Source: Bacteriovoracaceae bacterium UBA3083
Lineage (GTDB): Bacteria; Bdellovibrionota; Bacteriovoracia; Bacteriovoracales; Bacteriovoracaceae
Direction of reading: 5' to 3'
DNA: 64,000 bases
NCBI GenBank assembly: GCA_002366565.1
Contig: DFBJ01000012.1
Location: forward strand, 558,001-622,000
Shown here: positions 42,981-51,754 of the stretch, piece after piece
Position numbering within the stretch: position 1 is the stretch's first letter
Layout: every line of letters starts with the position of its first letter
Notes under the pieces: generated by a model
Databases searched by the model: none
Told to the model about the DNA's origin: nothing
Seen by the model: the letters and a program-made list of their open reading frames with translations, nothing else
Made by a program: the position numbers and the translations under genes

Positions 42981-43508
42981 ATGGCAACAAGAAATAAAAG
43001 ACGCTCAGTCATAGTAAAAAAGAAGAAAGAACTTGATATTGATATAACGTCACTATTAGATATTTTAGTTATACTATTAGTTTTCTTACTTAAAAGTTAT
43101 AACCCTTCTGACTTAAAACTAGACCTAACTAAAAATCTAGAACTGCCAGAATCAACATCACTTTTACACGGTAACCAGTCGGTAACAATACAAGTTAATA
43201 AAAGCAGATCTGTTTTCATAAATAATAAAGAAATTGGTCGAATCCCAAAGACAGGTTCAAATATAAAGTTTCTAGAAAAAAAATTAAAAGAGATGAAAGA
43301 ACAAGGTGATAAAGAACTAAAGGAATTTAAATCAAAGAACTTATCTTCAGTTGATAAAGACTTACTAAAAAGTAAAGAAAGATCAAATAAACAAATAAAT
43401 ATCGTACTTGATCAAACACTTTCATACTCTGATATGCAAAAAGTAATGCACGCAAGTGCAACAGCAGGATTTCCAAAATTCAAATTTATAGTAAAGGCTG
43501 GAAACTAG
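42981..43508 (+). CDS. TolR/ExbD-like proton-channel protein, second copy (AglS/AglQ-like)
   Basis: 175 aa: a basic cytosolic start, one membrane helix with Asp D27 (ITSLLDILVILLVFLL), then a periplasmic domain containing a Lys/Glu-rich insertion (about residues 95-135) and a typical TolR end (IVLDQTLSYSDMQKVMHASATAGF, by ends). D27 corresponds to the proton-path Asp of TolR. SD AGGAAG. Differs from the first copy enough that they are not recent duplicates. Confidence 0.9.
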   Translation: MATRNKRRSVIVKKKKELDIDITSLLDILVILLVFLLKSYNPSDLKLDLTKNLELPESTSLLHGNQSVTIQVNKSRSVFINNKEIGRIPKTGSNIKFLEKKLKEMKEQGDKELKEFKSKNLSSVDKDLLKSKERSNKQINIVLDQTLSYSDMQKVMHASATAGFPKFKFIVKAGN

Positions 43509-43511
43509 AAT

Positions 43512-46373
43512 ATGAAAATTATCATTAGCGCCATATTCACACTTATCTTCACTTTTCATACAATGGGTAATGAGAAGGTATCTTTTGAAAAAAAGAAGAG
43601 AAGTTCGCTTGTTGGAATGATCCATAAAGAGATAAAAACGATTAAAAAGATTAGAAGAAGAGGACCAAATCTTGAATATAGACTTCTTGAGCTCTACTCA
43701 GAAAATTTAAAAATAATAAAAGAGTTAGAGAATAATCGTTTCTTAAAGAATAGAAATCCAAAATTAAAAAGATCATATTTCTTTAAACAATCAATACAAT
43801 TAAATAAAAAAGTTGAAAAACTAGGCCTGTATATAATAAAGAAATGGCCTAACTATAGAAGTAATGGAGCAATCTATTACACTCTAGCGCTAAACGAAAG
43901 AGATTTTAATAAGAGCAAGAAAACAGAATACTATCTAATTAAATCATTAAGAGTAGCACCTCATGCCTCACCTATCGTACATAGTATAAAAACAGCACTT
44001 GCTGAACTCTACTATAATGATAAAAAATATAGAAAGGCCATAAAGTATTATAATGATGTAATAAAAAATGAAGGTGATGAATGGTATGCAAAGCATCACT
44101 ACAACCTTGCATGGTGCTTATTAAAAGTAAAAAAGATAGAAGCTGGACTTGATCATATATTGAAAGCATATCAAATAAGTAAAAGTCCAAGATATGTCAC
44201 AGTAGAATCTCAAGTACTAGATGCCATAAGTATATTCTATATACAAAATAATAAAATTGATGAGGGAGTATCATTTTATATAGAAAATGTGGTTAAACCA
44301 GCTGAATACTTAACAAAAATGGCTACAAGAGCACAAACTTCAAAAAAGTTCCCAGAAGTAAATAGCATCATTACTAAAGGGTTAAATGTTGCAAAAACAA
44401 GAAAACAATTTGATGAGCAAGTCTTATATTACAACTATCAACTAGAGTTCTATAGAACATTTAAGCAAGAAGGTCTCCACCTAAAAACAGCGAAGGCCTT
44501 ATCAGCTATATTTAATCTTAAACACCTAAAAGGTGAAGAACTAGAAATCTCTGTAAAGCAAATCAAATCATATGTTGGATACTTACAAATCAGACTTGCT
44601 AAGAGAGAGCAATTTACGTCACAAGCTCTAAATGATACTAAGCTTAATAATGTTCTTACATATTTTAATATATTAATTAATATCGATCGTGTGAATAAGA
44701 ATGAGTATTTATTCTACCAAGGTGAAACTTTATTTTCAGTAAAGCAGTTTAAAAGAGCATATAAGAAATATTCAATAGTTCTAGAGATTGTAAAAAAAGA
44801 GAAACTTAAAAAGATTTGGAAAGAAGAGTTTTCTAAAAAAGTAATCAACTCCCTTCTTGCAACACTTACAAAGCTAGAAGAACAAGGAATATCAAACTAT
44901 AAATATAAAACATACGTTTACAGTAACCATGTAAACCTTTGGCCAAAAGATGAAAAAAGTAAACTTATCTACCCTAAACTATTCACAATTTACTTTAAAA
45001 ATAAGAAAACATTAAAGTCAATCAAGGTTGTAAAGGCCTATAACTCAAGCTTTCCACAAGACCTAAAAGCACAGAAAGGAATGTTTGCTAAAGTTTTTGA
45101 CCACTATGTTGCTAAAAAAGATATTAAACAAATCTCTTACTGGATTGGTCAGTTTAACAAAGGATTTTTATCTTTTGAAAAAGTATATATAAAAAAATCA
45201 GTTGTTATCCTAGCTGGTCTTTTATTCAATGAAATTGATAAGAAAGTTGATGCTAAAGATTACGCTTCAGCTAATAAGAGCTATCAAGATATTCTTGTTA
45301 ATGAAAATTACCCTTTAAAAATAAAAATACAAACATCATTTAGGTTATCACTTCTAGCACTACAGACAAGTAACTATAAAGACTCTTGGAAATGGCTTAA
45401 GCATAGCTTAAAGATTGATAATCAAGGTGAGATATACAAAGAGATCTCAACAATAGATAGAATTATAAGTGAGTATGCTCAGGCTCAAGAATTCAAAAAG
45501 GCACTATCATTAAGTTATAAAGCTATAAAGAAGTATTGTAATAAGGAATTTAAAGAAAAGAATTTATTCTTCAAAAAAGCAGTTTCTTACTCAGTAATTG
45601 AAAATAATTATAAGGCAATTAACATTCTTCAAAAAACTCAGAAAACTTGTAACATCGATCAATCTGTTGTGAAAGAGGACATCCAACAATTTGCGAGAGG
45701 TTTTGCAATAGAAGGAAACATGAGGAAATTAAAGTTCTATATGAAAAAATTTCCTAAATTCATAAAACCTGAAACATTAACATCTATTGCAGAAAATCAA
45801 TACTGGCAGAGTAAGGCAACTGGCGATGAATCTAAAGCAAAAGAAATGCTAAGAATATTAAAAGATTACCAATCACCTTCAGTACTTAAAATTATGTCTT
45901 TTAATGATTATATCCTTAACTTTAAAGATACAAAATATACATTTAATAAATCAGAATTTAATGGTGAACGCTTTAGTAGTGAAATAGAGAAAAACTTTAA
46001 AACAATCAAGAATATTGTAACTAAAGGACTTAAGATTCAAAACCTCAGACACCCTATAATAACGCCTAAAGTAAGTCATTTTATATCTAAGCAATATAAA
46101 GACTTTTTAAATGAGGTTACAAGCTTTAGACCAAATGGCTTCAATAAAGAAGAGACTAAAATGTTCTTACAACAAATGAAACCTCTTTACCAACAAGTTG
46201 AAAAAGAGGTAACAACATTCAAAAAACAAACTATAAACACAATTCAAAATAACAATATCTTATCTTACGAAAACTATAAATTGTTTGATGAAAAAGATTT
46301 TAAATCTGAAATTATGATGAGATATCCAGTTTCTCAACTTGCAATATCTCTAGATAACCAAGGTATACAATAA
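43512..46373 (+). CDS. very large exported TPR protein of the gliding-like cluster
   Basis: 953 aa with a signal peptide (MKIIISAIFTLIFTFHTMG) and very high Lys/Asn/Ile content. TPR-like helix pairs recur from residue 110 to 700 (ALAELYYNDKKYRKAIKYYNDVIK, by ends; NLAWCLLKVKKIEAGLDHILKAY and others). It should be a long periplasmic solenoid. Large periplasmic TPR proteins (GltD/GltI type) bridge inner and outer membrane parts of the Agl-Glt machine; that role is inference from context. It starts three bases after the TolR-like stop and its stop overlaps the next ATG (TAATG). Confidence 0.82.
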   Translation: MKIIISAIFTLIFTFHTMGNEKVSFEKKKRSSLVGMIHKEIKTIKKIRRRGPNLEYRLLELYSENLKIIKELENNRFLKNRNPKLKRSYFFKQSIQLNKKVEKLGLYIIKKWPNYRSNGAIYYTLALNERDFNKSKKTEYYLIKSLRVAPHASPIVHSIKTALAELYYNDKKYRKAIKYYNDVIKNEGDEWYAKHHYNLAWCLLKVKKIEAGLDHILKAYQISKSPRYVTVESQVLDAISIFYIQNNKIDEGVSFYIENVVKPAEYLTKMATRAQTSKKFPEVNSIITKGLNVAKTRKQFDEQVLYYNYQLEFYRTFKQEGLHLKTAKALSAIFNLKHLKGEELEISVKQIKSYVGYLQIRLAKREQFTSQALNDTKLNNVLTYFNILINIDRVNKNEYLFYQGETLFSVKQFKRAYKKYSIVLEIVKKEKLKKIWKEEFSKKVINSLLATLTKLEEQGISNYKYKTYVYSNHVNLWPKDEKSKLIYPKLFTIYFKNKKTLKSIKVVKAYNSSFPQDLKAQKGMFAKVFDHYVAKKDIKQISYWIGQFNKGFLSFEKVYIKKSVVILAGLLFNEIDKKVDAKDYASANKSYQDILVNENYPLKIKIQTSFRLSLLALQTSNYKDSWKWLKHSLKIDNQGEIYKEISTIDRIISEYAQAQEFKKALSLSYKAIKKYCNKEFKEKNLFFKKAVSYSVIENNYKAINILQKTQKTCNIDQSVVKEDIQQFARGFAIEGNMRKLKFYMKKFPKFIKPETLTSIAENQYWQSKATGDESKAKEMLRILKDYQSPSVLKIMSFNDYILNFKDTKYTFNKSEFNGERFSSEIEKNFKTIKNIVTKGLKIQNLRHPIITPKVSHFISKQYKDFLNEVTSFRPNGFNKEETKMFLQQMKPLYQQVEKEVTTFKKQTINTIQNNNILSYENYKLFDEKDFKSEIMMRYPVSQLAISLDNQGIQ

Positions 46374-47227
46374 TGAAAAGTATTTATCTTATAGTGCTAT
46401 TCTTACTTGTTGGCTGTGGATCACACAAGATAAATAATAACCTAAACTCTGAGAATGATGCCTTTGCTGAAGAGTCATTTATGAGATTTGGAAACGCGAG
46501 ACTTAACAAAGTTAGCAATAAAGACTTCTTAGCGAAGTCATTATCAAGGTGTTACAATGGAGAATTTAAAACAACTCTAAATGATATGCAAAAAGAAATA
46601 AAGTCATATAAAAATAAGAGTAAATACTGGCTTTATATAGGAATCTGCTATCAGTTATATGGTAGTCAATTAAAAGCAAATTATTTCTATGATTATGCCC
46701 TTTCTGGGTCAAGCCTTATAAAGGCTTCTATTTATAATAACAAAGCACTCGTGGCACTAAAGTCTAACAACTATGAAGGTGCTCAAATCTTACTTGAAAA
46801 GGCGATAAAACTATCACCTAAATCAAAAATACCTAAGTATAATTTAGCACAAGTATATATTAAATTTAATCACTTAGAAAAAGCTAAAAACCTTATCAAT
46901 CCACTAGTTAATAAAAATTCAAATGACATAGATTTAATCTTTTCAATAATGACAATTGAAATTGCTCAAGGAAACTTTCAAAAAGCATACTCATGGTCGA
47001 AGAGGTTTAACTCTAATGATTTAAGAAGAGAAGATATATCACTATACGTAGCGCTACTTTACTATGAGTTAAAAAAGTATAAAGAAGCAAAATCAATTAT
47101 TGGATCACAAAGACCTACAATAATTGAGGAAATCAACTCTGCGACTCAAGTTATAACAAAAAAAATAGATATAGAATTAAAGAAAATCAAGGAAGAGCAA
47201 GAAAGAAGGGAATCAAAGAAAGTATAA
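46373..47227 (+). CDS. TPR lipoprotein of the gliding-like cluster (AglT/GltE-like)
   Basis: 284 aa. The signal ends in a lipobox (LLVGC; C15). The mature protein has three or four TPRs (YWLYIGICYQLYGSQLKANYFYDYAL, SIYNNKALVALKSNNYEGAQILLEKAI, KYNLAQVYIKFNHLEKAKNLI; each quoted in part). A TPR lipoprotein (AglT/GltE) is a known component of the Myxococcus gliding machine. It overlaps the preceding stop by one base and is followed after 17 bases by the FHA gene. Confidence 0.85.
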   Translation: MKSIYLIVLFLLVGCGSHKINNNLNSENDAFAEESFMRFGNARLNKVSNKDFLAKSLSRCYNGEFKTTLNDMQKEIKSYKNKSKYWLYIGICYQLYGSQLKANYFYDYALSGSSLIKASIYNNKALVALKSNNYEGAQILLEKAIKLSPKSKIPKYNLAQVYIKFNHLEKAKNLINPLVNKNSNDIDLIFSIMTIEIAQGNFQKAYSWSKRFNSNDLRREDISLYVALLYYELKKYKEAKSIIGSQRPTIIEEINSATQVITKKIDIELKKIKEEQERRESKKV

Positions 47228-47244
47228 TAAAAATGGGGTAAAAC

Positions 47245-49122
47245 GTGTTGCAATCAAAAACGAAAGATTATAACCGACTTAGGTTAACAGGACATAATCT
47301 TGAATTTACATTAGCAAAGAAAAAGCTACTTGTAGGTTCTAGTGAGAAGTGTGACATCATTATTGATCACGCAAGTATATCTGCCTATCATGCAATATTG
47401 ATTTTGAATCATGAGGGCGGTGCTAAAGTTATAGACTTAGAAAGCAATAATGGAACATATATAAACTCTGAATCAATTGAAAATGGAACAATCTATCCCG
47501 GAGACAGTGTTCAATTTGCGAATGAGATATTTAACTTAGATGAAATCATAGATGAACTTCAACGGAATGAGACGATCATTGAAGATGAGGATATGGATAT
47601 TCATACAATCCAGGATCTGGAGGGACAACACCCTACCCCGGTTTTACCTCCAGTTCCTGGCCTTGTAATTATTGACGGTGAGTATTGTGACATTAAATTT
47701 GATGAAGAAGAATACACGCCTGTAAAAAGCTTAGACCTAGTGGAGACTCTAGATACAAAAGCATTTATTGAAGTTGATGAGACAAAAGACTTCATCCCTA
47801 TAGCAAGAAAGAATGACTCAAAAGCAATACAAGTAACAGTGCTATCTATGGGAACAGCATTATCTGTAGATTACTTCCCTCTTAAAAATGGAGATTTAAG
47901 AGTTTCTGCTTACGATAGAAAAAAAGATACTTTTCAATTACCAAGCTTTGATTCTGAAGAAAATATTCCAATGATAAGCATTGATGATAGTAAAATTATT
48001 GTTAAAAGTATTACAAATCATAAATGTACTTCACTTTTAACATCAGAAGAAATAGAGAATGATCATCACTTACAAGAAAATGAAGTTATCTCTTATACTC
48101 ATGGAACAACTCAGGTCCTCATTAAAATTTCAGAAGCACCTCCTCACTTAAGAAATACTCCTTTCTTTGGACGTGATAGAGAGTTCAAAAAACAAACTGC
48201 TAAAGTATTCTCAGTGGTTATGAGTTTAATGTTACTATTACTTTTTATAGATCTTCCTCAACAAGAAGAAGAGAAAAAAGTTGCTGTTATTTATAGACCT
48301 GCAGTAAAAGCTGAACAAAAGAATAATTCAAAAACATCAAGTGAAGTTAGTAAAACTGAAGTTGATACAGGAGTTAAGAAAGAAAAGCAAAATGACAAAA
48401 AGCCTCAATTTGCTAAAAAGCAAGATACTCAAAAACCGAGTAAGACAAAGAAGGCATCTAAACCAGTGAAAAAAGCCGTTAAGGCCGCAGCCAAATCTAA
48501 AAATATAAAGAGTAAAAGAAAACTCAAATCATTCAAATTTAAAATGAACAAGTCTATGGCCTCATTCTTTGGAAATACAGGTTCAAAGTCTGCAAAAGTA
48601 GTAAAGAACTCAAACTCAAATGCTGCAGCTGCAGTTGGAAGTTCTGCTAAAAGTGCTACAACTTCTGATATAAAAGCTGCTAATAACAATGCTGCTTCAG
48701 GATTAGGGCAAGATTTTAAAGGAAGCTTTGACTCTTCTTCAGGATCTAAAGGACTTGCTAATAAATCAGGTATTGATACGACTTATACTGATCAAAAAGC
48801 TGTTGTTCTTGGTTCTATGGACCCAGAGCTACTAAGAAAGATTCTAAGAGAGTATCTTCCACAGTTTAAACACTGTTATCAACAAGAACTTGAATACAGA
48901 AATGAGCACGCAAAAGGTGTTATGGATCTACACTTTAGAATTAACTCTATAGGGAAAGCGCAAAGAGTTAAAATTAAGACAAAAGGATCTAAATTTTCAA
49001 ATGCAGGTACAAATTGTATGACAGGTGTATTGAAACTGATTCAATTTCCAAAGCCAAAAGGTGGAGGAGTTGTTGATGTGAAACAACCACTTAACTTCTT
49101 ATCTGAAAAATCAAAGATTTAA
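47245..49122 (+). CDS. FHA-TM-AgmX/PglI energy-coupling protein (GltG-like)
   Basis: 625 aa, bitopic. Residues about 15-100 form an FHA domain (LLVGSSEKCDIII, SISAYHAILIL, DLESNNGTYIN) that would read phospho-Thr in the cytosol. One membrane helix lies near residues 325-345 (VFSVVMSLMLLLLFIDLP), then a Lys/Pro-rich periplasmic linker (about 365-435) and a Ser/Ala/Asn-rich stretch. The C-terminal 100 residues are an AgmX/PglI domain with its two Cys (FKHCYQQELE; GTNCMTGVLK) and GVMDLHFRI. This domain order is that of GltG in the Agl-Glt complex. The start is GTG with GGGG seven bases before it; TTG at the next codon is also possible. A bidirectional terminator follows. Confidence 0.9.
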   Translation: MLQSKTKDYNRLRLTGHNLEFTLAKKKLLVGSSEKCDIIIDHASISAYHAILILNHEGGAKVIDLESNNGTYINSESIENGTIYPGDSVQFANEIFNLDEIIDELQRNETIIEDEDMDIHTIQDLEGQHPTPVLPPVPGLVIIDGEYCDIKFDEEEYTPVKSLDLVETLDTKAFIEVDETKDFIPIARKNDSKAIQVTVLSMGTALSVDYFPLKNGDLRVSAYDRKKDTFQLPSFDSEENIPMISIDDSKIIVKSITNHKCTSLLTSEEIENDHHLQENEVISYTHGTTQVLIKISEAPPHLRNTPFFGRDREFKKQTAKVFSVVMSLMLLLLFIDLPQQEEEKKVAVIYRPAVKAEQKNNSKTSSEVSKTEVDTGVKKEKQNDKKPQFAKKQDTQKPSKTKKASKPVKKAVKAAAKSKNIKSKRKLKSFKFKMNKSMASFFGNTGSKSAKVVKNSNSNAAAAVGSSAKSATTSDIKAANNNAASGLGQDFKGSFDSSSGSKGLANKSGIDTTYTDQKAVVLGSMDPELLRKILREYLPQFKHCYQQELEYRNEHAKGVMDLHFRINSIGKAQRVKIKTKGSKFSNAGTNCMTGVLKLIQFPKPKGGGVVDVKQPLNFLSEKSKI

Positions 49123-49129
49123 TTATGTT

Positions 49130-49162
49130 AAAGACCTTCAGGGATGGAGGTCTTTATTTTTA
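49130..49162. terminator. terminator between the gliding-like operon and the DnaA-like gene
   Basis: AAAGACCT (49130-49137) and AGGTCTTT (49148-49155) form an 8-bp stem with a 10-base loop, followed by ATTTTTAT on the plus strand. It ends the plus-strand operon and can also serve the convergent minus-strand gene that ends at 49160. Confidence 0.82.
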
Positions 49163-50332
49163 TACAAGCTCGTGAATATCTTTTCTTATACTTTTATCTG
49201 TTTGAATTTCAGCAATAATCTTATTCACTCCGTATAGAACAGAAGTATGATCACGATTAAAAAGCCTTGCAATTCTTGATAAAGATAAACCGTTACGATC
49301 TTTTAAAATATACATGCAAACATGACGAGCAAATGCGACATCTTTCTTTCTATTCTTTGAGAAGAGGTCTTCAACATCAATTTTATAAAACTCACACACT
49401 CTGCAAATTATTTTCTTAGAGTTAATATTCTTATCAAGAACGGGACCTAATATCTTAAGCTCTTTTAGTGCTATTTTAATATCTACATTGCTACTAAATG
49501 TTTCACTATAACTTTTAAGCTTTAATAGTGCACTTTCAAGTCCGTAAACATGGTAATGGAAACAATCTACCAATAAGTCACTCACGTCGGGACTTAGCTT
49601 ATATTTATGTACAACAGAAAGGTTCTCTAATATTTTAGTTGCCAACTCACGGTCAATTTTATTAATTTTTTCAACTAAAGCACTACCTACTCTTGTAGAG
49701 AACTTAGGTATTGCCATCTTCATATGCTTAGGAAGTAAAGATCCTGCCATTACAATCTGAACACCACTTCTCTTAAGTAAATCAAAATTTCTTGTGAATT
49801 TATCTTGTAGACCTGTGTCATATGTCAGTTCGTCTAGATCATCAATGAAAACAGTACTTATCTCATTAAGGTTCTCAATCTCTGCATCAAAGTTATAAAC
49901 GAACTCTTTGCCATGAAAATAGCAAATTTTCTTTGAAGACTTTTCGAATATTGAGTTGGCCGTCGCATAGAGTAAATGACTCTTACCTAACCCACTTAAA
50001 GAGCATATATAAATTGCTTGAAAATCAATATTAGACTGATTCACCATCGCTTTTAATATTGCGCAAGCTCTAGAGTTTGACTCTCCACAAATAAAGTTAT
50101 CGAAAACTTTTGTTCTATCAACGTTAATTGGAAGAGAGAACTTCTTACTTTTACTTAATATTCTAGGAGCTTTAGACGTTCTAATACTTCTTACATTTGA
50201 CGCTCTAGACACAGCAATAGACTCATTTGAAATAAAAGTCAGTAGGTCTAACTGAGAGTCATCCTTCGTCTTATTTCTTACGAGATTCTTATTTATTCTT
50301 GTAGCTCGAGGACTATTCTTCTTATTTTGCAT
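49160..50332 (-). CDS. DnaA-like AAA+ protein with eroded ATPase motifs
   Basis: 390 aa. A basic, low-complexity N-terminus (1-70) replaces DnaA domains I-II. Residues about 75-270 are the AAA+ domain (FDNFICGESNSRA as in DnaA; Walker B VFIDDLDEL with D164-D165), and residues 290-390 are a good DnaA domain IV, with SLSRIARLFNRDHTSVLYGV, the DnaA-box-binding signature. The P-loop reads SLSGLGKS (111-118; K117): its first Gly is replaced by Ser. The sensor-2 region reads YGLESAL where DnaA has VRELEGAL, so the Arg is missing. It is therefore probably a paralogue or regulator rather than the main initiator. No DnaA boxes are seen around it. Confidence 0.85.
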   Translation of the reverse strand: MQNKKNSPRATRINKNLVRNKTKDDSQLDLLTFISNESIAVSRASNVRSIRTSKAPRILSKSKKFSLPINVDRTKVFDNFICGESNSRACAILKAMVNQSNIDFQAIYICSLSGLGKSHLLYATANSIFEKSSKKICYFHGKEFVYNFDAEIENLNEISTVFIDDLDELTYDTGLQDKFTRNFDLLKRSGVQIVMAGSLLPKHMKMAIPKFSTRVGSALVEKINKIDRELATKILENLSVVHKYKLSPDVSDLLVDCFHYHVYGLESALLKLKSYSETFSSNVDIKIALKELKILGPVLDKNINSKKIICRVCEFYKIDVEDLFSKNRKKDVAFARHVCMYILKDRNGLSLSRIARLFNRDHTSVLYGVNKIIAEIQTDKSIRKDIHELV

Positions 50333-50484
50333 ATTACCTATTAAGCGATTAATAAAGTTTTAGTACAGAAAATCTAAGGTCATGATTCTAAACACTTATA
50401 AGGTATCGTCAAATATTTTCTCTAATAGTTTCCTACAAAGGTGCGTTATGAACCAGTGGCAATATATATTAGATAACAAACCGT

Positions 50485-50502
50485 AATAATTAGCTAATTA
50501 TT
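50485..50502. repeat. perfect 18-bp palindrome
   Basis: AATAATTAG followed by CTAATTATT is fully self-complementary with no spacer. It lies in the 228-bp gap between the DnaA-like gene and the 46-aa lipoprotein gene, 58 bases before the latter's ATG. It is a candidate operator for a dimeric regulator. AT-richness makes chance palindromes less surprising, but 18 perfect bases is still long. Confidence 0.5.
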
Positions 50503-50559
50503 GGCACATTTTTAGCATTTAACAACATACAGCGGCATGATGCCAGTAAGGAGAATGTC

Positions 50560-50700
50560 ATGAAGGCACTACTACTAACATTGATACTACTCTCAACGTC
50601 TTGTTCAATTAATAAGTCTTTAAAGAATGCAAATATCAAAGATTTAAATCCTACAAGTATTGCATCTATTGCCCCAGGAGGTTTTCAACTTTTAAGATAA
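50560..50700 (+). CDS. 46-aa small lipoprotein
   Basis: 47 codons with AAGGAG seven bases before the ATG. The product has a lipoprotein signal (MKALLLTLILLSTSC; lipobox STSC, C15), leaving a 32-residue mature lipopeptide ending PGGFQLLR. Its last 35 bases overlap the convergent membrane-protein gene. No family recognised. The strong SD and textbook lipobox favour a real gene; small lipoproteins of this type can be lysis-protein- or entericidin-like, but nothing here proves that. Confidence 0.65.
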   Translation: MKALLLTLILLSTSCSINKSLKNANIKDLNPTSIASIAPGGFQLLR

Positions 50701-50992
50701 ATATACTTATCAAGATTATGATTGATACTTCTATTAACACTACGCCAATTCTATTGAGTCGGTATTGAAAACGACGAAGGGAGTATTTTAATATAAAGCT
50801 GAGCAAGACCACGATACTCAACAATAAAAAAATATCCATATCTTTAATCATACGGCTCTTTATGTATAAGACAGAAAGTAAAGTAGACATGAATATAAAA
50901 ATTGAAAAAATACAGCTAAATAATAGACTTCTTTTATAGAGAAAGAATTTCTTTTTCTTTTTCAATTCAATGTTTTCTTCTACAACACTCAT
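50666..50992 (-). CDS. small membrane protein
   Basis: 108 aa from the chosen ATG (MSVVEENIELKKKKK). Three or four hydrophobic segments follow (SLLFSCIFSIFIFMSTLLSVLYI, FLLLSIVVLLSFIL, VVLIEVSIIILISIFIL), so it is an inner-membrane protein. The frame is open to 51058, but that start would lie inside the divergent sirtuin gene. The SD is weak. Function unknown. Confidence 0.55.
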   Translation of the reverse strand: MSVVEENIELKKKKKFFLYKRSLLFSCIFSIFIFMSTLLSVLYIKSRMIKDMDIFLLLSIVVLLSFILKYSLRRFQYRLNRIGVVLIEVSIIILISIFILKVENLLGQ

Positions 50993-51034
50993 TATTACTC
51001 GATATGTTAAATTATATTTGATAATATTACCTAT

Positions 51035-51754
51035 ATGATTATACCAAATAATATTCAAAATATTGTGATCTTAACTGGAGCAGGTATTTCTGCCGAATCT
51101 GGAATAAAGACCTTTCGAGATCAAAATGGTCTATGGGAGAATCACGATATAATGGAAGTCGCCTCACTAGATGGATTTAAGAAGAACCCCAATCTAGTAT
51201 TTGATTTCTATAATGCCAGAAGATCCCAACTACAATCTGAAAACGTCGCCCCTAATGAAGCTCACAAGGCCCTAGCAACTCTTGAAAGTAAATTTAAAGG
51301 TACGGTTACTATAATAACTCAAAATGTAGATGACCTACATGAGAGGGCCGGATCACATAATGTCATACATATGCATGGCGAGCTTTTAAAGATGCACTGT
51401 CTAAAGTCTTTAAAGGTATATAGTATCAAAGGTAAATTAACTCAAAGTACAATATGTTCATGCTGTCGCCAGGCAGGAAACCTTAGACCACATATTGTTT
51501 GGTTTGGAGAAGTTCCATATCAAATTGATAAAATTGATGAAGTTTTAAAGTCTTGTGATTTATTTATTTCAATTGGAACATCTGGAGAAGTTTATCCTGC
51601 GGCTGCATTTGTATCAGAGGCAAAAAATCACGGAGCAATAACAATTGAACAAAATATTACTCCGACAAAACAATCAAGACAGTTTGATTCCCAACTTACA
51701 GGTCCATCAACAACAGAAGTTCCTAGACTTGTAAAAATGATTTTAAATCCTTAA
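51035..51754 (+). CDS. cobB: Sir2-family NAD-dependent protein deacylase CobB
   Basis: 239 aa sirtuin: GAGISAESGIKTFRD (NAD loop), TQNVDDLHERAG, catalytic H114 (IHMHGEL), Zn-site Cys C122 and C141/C143/C144, and LRPHIVWFGE. Y59 and R62 in FYNARRSQL are the class III pair that favours desuccinylase/demalonylase activity besides deacetylation. The Zn site has Ser in place of one classic Cys, exactly as in E. coli CobB (from memory), so it is not unusual. Cytosolic regulator of protein acylation. It runs convergent to the next operon with a four-base overlap. Confidence 0.94.
   Translation: MIIPNNIQNIVILTGAGISAESGIKTFRDQNGLWENHDIMEVASLDGFKKNPNLVFDFYNARRSQLQSENVAPNEAHKALATLESKFKGTVTIITQNVDDLHERAGSHNVIHMHGELLKMHCLKSLKVYSIKGKLTQSTICSCCRQAGNLRPHIVWFGEVPYQIDKIDEVLKSCDLFISIGTSGEVYPAAAFVSEAKNHGAITIEQNITPTKQSRQFDSQLTGPSTTEVPRLVKMILNP

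Noticed and set aside
49160..50560. Replication origin next to the DnaA-like gene
   Set aside because: No cluster of TTATCCACA-like boxes or dnaN/gyrB/rnpA neighbours is visible; the DnaA-like protein is degenerate.
51035..51754. Sirtuin with a missing Zn-ligand Cys (C-x-x-S) as an anomaly
   Set aside because: E. coli CobB shows the same C-x-x-S ... C-x-C-C arrangement (from memory), so it is normal for this subgroup.
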